Shown one piece after another: positions 61,608 to 64,000 of a stretch of 64,000 nt of DNA. Position 1 is the stretch's first letter, and each line of letters begins with the position of its first letter. A program made the position numbers and the translations under genes. Under the pieces are notes generated by a model that saw nothing but the letters and a program-made list of their open reading frames with translations, searched no databases and was not told where the DNA came from. The stretch lies in contig NZ_JBMERR010000003.1 of NCBI RefSeq assembly GCF_048820915.1, positions 62,001-126,000 of the forward strand. Reading direction: 5' to 3'. The stretch is from Cribrihabitans_A pelagius (lineage in GTDB: Bacteria > Pseudomonadota > Alphaproteobacteria > Rhodobacterales > Rhodobacteraceae).

Positions 61608-63188
61608 ATGATTGCGCGATTTCTCACCTCGGTTGCGGCGCTTGGCCTCACGGCCGGCATGGCCGCAGCGGAATACAAGCTGACCATTCTGCACACCAAC
61701 GACTTCCACTCTCGCTTCGAGCCGATCAGCAAATACGACAGCGGCTGCGGCGAGGAGGACCAGGCCGAGGGTCAATGCTTCGGGGGAACCGCCCGTCTGG
61801 TAACCGCGATCAAGGAGGCGCGCGACGCGGCCGGCAATGCGATTCTGGTGGATGGCGGCGATCAGTTCCAGGGCTCGCTGTTCTATACCTACTACAAGGG
61901 CAAGGCCGCGGCGGAGATGATGAACAAGCTGGGCTATGACGCGATGACCGTGGGCAACCACGAGTTCGACGACGGCCCCGAGGTCTTGCGCGGTTTCATG
62001 GATGCGGTCGAGTTTCCGGTCTTGATGTCGAACGCCGATGTTTCGCAGGAGCCGCAGCTGGCGGATGTCCTGAAGAAATCCACCGTGATCGAGCGCGGCG
62101 GCGAAAAGATCGGCCTCATCGGCCTCACGCCCGAGGATACCCATGAGCTGGCAAGCCCGGGCAAGAACATCACGTTCTCCGATCCGGTCGCGGCAGTGCA
62201 GGCCGAGGTCGACCGGCTGACCGACGAAGGCGTGAACAAGATCGTGGTGCTCAGCCACTCGGGCTATGGCGTCGACCAGCAGATCGCGGCGGAGACCACG
62301 GGCGTTGACGTGATCGTCGGCGGGCATACCAACACCTACCTGTCGAACACCTCCGACAAGGCGGCAGGCCCTTATCCGACGGTGGTGAACGGGGTTCAGA
62401 TCGTGCAGGCCTATGCCTACGGCAAATACCTCGGCGCGCTGGAGGTGACCTTCGATGACGCGGGCGATGTGATCTCCGCCACGGGCGAACCGCAGGTGAT
62501 GGATGCCGCGGTGAGCGAGGACGCCGCCACAGTGGCACGCATCGCCGAGCTTGCCGCACCGCTCGACGAAATCCGCAACAAGGTGGTCGCGGAAACCGCC
62601 GAGGCGGTTGAGGGCAGCCGCGATATCTGCCGGGTGCAGGAATGCGCGATGGGCAACCTGGTGGCGGATGCGATGCTCGACCGGGTAAAAGACCAGGGCG
62701 TCAGCATCGCCATCGCCAACTCCGGCGGCATCCGTGCCAGCATCGACGCAGGCCCGGTGACGATGGGCGAAGTGCTGACCGTGCTGCCGTTCCAGAACAC
62801 GCTCTCCACCTTTGAAATCGACGGCGAAACTCTGAAGGCCGCGCTGGAAAACGGCGTCAGCCAGGTCGAGGACGTGAAGGGCCGCTTCCCGCAGGTCGCG
62901 GGGCTCAAGTTCAGCTGGGATCCCGCTGGCACCGCGGGCGAGAACCGCTTGCAGGACGTCGAGGTCGCGCAGGACGACGGCAGCTTCGCGCCGCTTGACC
63001 CGGAAAAGACCTATCTGGTGGTCACCAACAACTACGTCCGCAACGGCGGCGATGGCTATGCGATGTTCGAGGGCGACGACAAGAACGCCTATGACTACGG
63101 GCCGGACCTTGCTGATGTGCTGGCGGAGTACCTGGCCGAGCAGGGCCCCTACACGCCTTACACCGACGGCCGCATCACCCGGAAGTAA
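61608..63188 (+). CDS. Periplasmic bifunctional metallophosphatase / 5'-nucleotidase
   Basis: 526-residue secreted nucleotidase of the UshA/CD73 family. Signal peptide MIARFLTSVAALGLTAGMAAA with likely cleavage after residue 21. The N-terminal dimetal phosphatase domain has LHTNDFHSR, GGDQFQGS, GNHEFDDG and GGHTNTYL. The C-terminal domain has IANSGGIRASIDAG and NNYVRNGGDGYAMF for nucleotide binding. It releases nucleosides and phosphate from extracellular nucleotides, feeding the cdd/deo pathway. GGGAG precedes ATG 61608. Confidence 0.94.
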   Translation: MIARFLTSVAALGLTAGMAAAEYKLTILHTNDFHSRFEPISKYDSGCGEEDQAEGQCFGGTARLVTAIKEARDAAGNAILVDGGDQFQGSLFYTYYKGKAAAEMMNKLGYDAMTVGNHEFDDGPEVLRGFMDAVEFPVLMSNADVSQEPQLADVLKKSTVIERGGEKIGLIGLTPEDTHELASPGKNITFSDPVAAVQAEVDRLTDEGVNKIVVLSHSGYGVDQQIAAETTGVDVIVGGHTNTYLSNTSDKAAGPYPTVVNGVQIVQAYAYGKYLGALEVTFDDAGDVISATGEPQVMDAAVSEDAATVARIAELAAPLDEIRNKVVAETAEAVEGSRDICRVQECAMGNLVADAMLDRVKDQGVSIAIANSGGIRASIDAGPVTMGEVLTVLPFQNTLSTFEIDGETLKAALENGVSQVEDVKGRFPQVAGLKFSWDPAGTAGENRLQDVEVAQDDGSFAPLDPEKTYLVVTNNYVRNGGDGYAMFEGDDKNAYDYGPDLADVLAEYLAEQGPYTPYTDGRITRK

Positions 63189-63198
63189 GTCAGGGGTT

Positions 63199-63234
63199 CT
63201 GGCCTGATGTTTCGCGCGCGAAACATTGGGCCAG
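63199..63234. other. 36-bp symmetric palindrome
   Basis: A 20-bp perfect palindrome ATGTTTCGCG-CGCGAAACAT at 63207-63226, flanked symmetrically by CTGGCC (63199-63204) and GGCCAG (63229-63234). No T-run. The outer TGTTTC/GAAACA arms resemble alphaproteobacterial parS (core CACGTG) but the core here is CGCGCGCG. It lies between the nucleotidase and DUF1992 genes. Confidence 0.7.
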
Positions 63235-63304
63235 CAGGGCTGACCTTTCAGCGCAGCGGTTCCCCGGGGTTCCGCTGCGCTTTGCGTCATGGCAGAATGC
63301 TGGC

Positions 63305-63613
63305 ATGGACCATCCGCTGATCAATCTCATCAACGCCCGTATCGAGGCCGCCGAGGCCGAGGGCGCCTTTGACAACCTCTCCGGTGCCGGAAAACCGCTG
63401 CCGGACTGTGACGACCCGGAAAACGCGCTGCTCAATCGGCTGGTGCGCGAAAGCGGCGGGGTGCCGGAGTTCGTCAGCCTCTCGCGCGAGCTGCACCGGT
63501 TGCGGGCGGAGCTGCGCGAGACCGGCGACCGCACCCGGCGGCAGGAGATCCTGAAGGAGATGTCGATGATGGACGCCCGCGTTGAGCTCGCCCGCAAGGC
63601 CTATGCAAAATGA
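63305..63613 (+). CDS. DUF1992 (DnaJ-like C28 conserved domain) protein
   Basis: 102-residue protein with the DUF1992 signature: INARIEAAEAEGAFDNLSGAGKPLP near residues 10-34 in order, then LHRLRAELRET and helical C-terminus. The domain, also called the DnaJ homologue subfamily C member 28 conserved domain, has no settled bacterial function. Start ATG 63305 within a 117-bp spacer after the nucleotidase gene. Confidence 0.87.
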   Translation: MDHPLINLINARIEAAEAEGAFDNLSGAGKPLPDCDDPENALLNRLVRESGGVPEFVSLSRELHRLRAELRETGDRTRRQEILKEMSMMDARVELARKAYAK

Positions 63614-63667
63614 GCGGGCAAGGCGCGCTTTGCCAGCCTCGCTTCCCGTTGCAATAGGCCCTCTGCG

Positions 63668-64000
63668 GTGTGCGGACGCTTTGCCGTGACCCTGCCGAGC
63701 GATGCGATGGCGCAGCTGTTTGCGGCCCAGCCCGCCAATGACCTGCCAGAGGTGCCGCAGTACAACGTCTGCCCGACCACGCAGGTGCATGTGGTGCGCC
63801 TCGGCGAAGACAGCCGCCGCCTGGTGTCAATGCGCTGGGGCTTCGTGCCGCGTTGGTACAAGAGCGAGAGCCGCGGCCCGCTGCTGATCAACGCGCGGGC
63901 CGAGACAGTGGCGGAGAAACCCGCCTTCCGCGCCGCCTGCCGCAACCGCCGCTGCCTGATCCCGGCGAGCGGTTTCTTTGAATGGACCAAGGATGCAGAC
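63668..64000 (+). CDS. SOS response-associated peptidase YedK/HMCES family (C-terminus beyond window)
   Basis: 111 residues visible of about 220. The mature enzyme uses the N-terminal cysteine C2 (MCGRFAV after Met removal), which forms a thiazolidine crosslink with abasic sites in single-stranded DNA. QYNVCPTTQV, MRWGFVPRW, LINARAETV (the active-site Asn) and CLIPASGFFEW (the active-site Glu) are all present; the C-terminal His lies outside the window. The start is a GTG at 63668; C2 must be second codon, which fixes it. Confidence 0.93.
   Translation, partial: MCGRFAVTLPSDAMAQLFAAQPANDLPEVPQYNVCPTTQVHVVRLGEDSRRLVSMRWGFVPRWYKSESRGPLLINARAETVAEKPAFRAACRNRRCLIPASGFFEWTKDAD

Overview
The window is GC-rich, densely packed alphaproteobacterial chromosome. 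Gene content and protein style (PutA with an Lrp-type PutR, a Hint-domain protein, DmdC-type acyl-CoA dehydrogenase, PrpE, GFA proteins) point to a marine Rhodobacteraceae of the Roseobacter group (Ruegeria/Phaeobacter/Leisingera-like). This is inference from family knowledge; there is no rRNA here. No prophage, integron, insertion sequence or CRISPR array is visible. The content is mostly housekeeping and catabolic.

Layout. 1-14 kb: 5' part of valS; an Lrp-type regulator divergent from an ornithine/lysine decarboxylase; an orphan form II CoxL-like molybdenum hydroxylase subunit overlapping a DUF2235 hydrolase; DUF2867 and thioesterase genes; the divergent metF/metR pair; an MDR oxidoreductase; suhB; a GFA protein and a rhomboid protease. 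14-26 kb: putA/putR, a TPR protein, tRNA-Leu(UAA), the queC-queD-queE-queF operon, a LysR regulator divergent from a class II aldolase gene, a sterol-desaturase-type hydroxylase, and small membrane proteins. 26-42 kb: glyA, nadK, a 760-bp gene-free gap, an amidase, prpE with TTTGCAAA sites upstream, maeB, the pyrimidine-salvage operon cdd-deoA-deoB-upp, a SPOR protein and a PACE-type transporter. 42-64 kb: a degenerate M48-like protein, an acyl-CoA ligase, a DMT transporter, a sulfotransferase, a Cys-less Hint protein, a long minus-strand fatty-acid beta-oxidation cluster (two MerR regulators, two acyl-CoA dehydrogenases, GST, thiolase, FadB-like protein), two thioesterases with a MATE exporter, DUF952-pyrD-arsC, a periplasmic 5'-nucleotidase, DUF1992 and a truncated SOS-response peptidase.

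How it fits together: fatty acid, propionate, proline and ornithine catabolism, C1/folate metabolism (metF, glyA) and nucleotide salvage dominate, each with a local regulator or operator where one can be seen.

The least explained content is non-coding. (1) A dispersed repeat of about 175 bp has four near-full copies and one fragment, mostly in convergent gene gaps; it also generates spurious ORFs. (2) Two elements of about 190-200 bp are bounded by inverted repeats. They share a hairpin at an identical offset with compensatory base changes, plus a second long stem whose sequence has fully changed while pairing is kept. A 69-bp element has only the inverted-repeat ends. These look like structured, possibly mobile or transcribed elements and are the best candidates for something undescribed.
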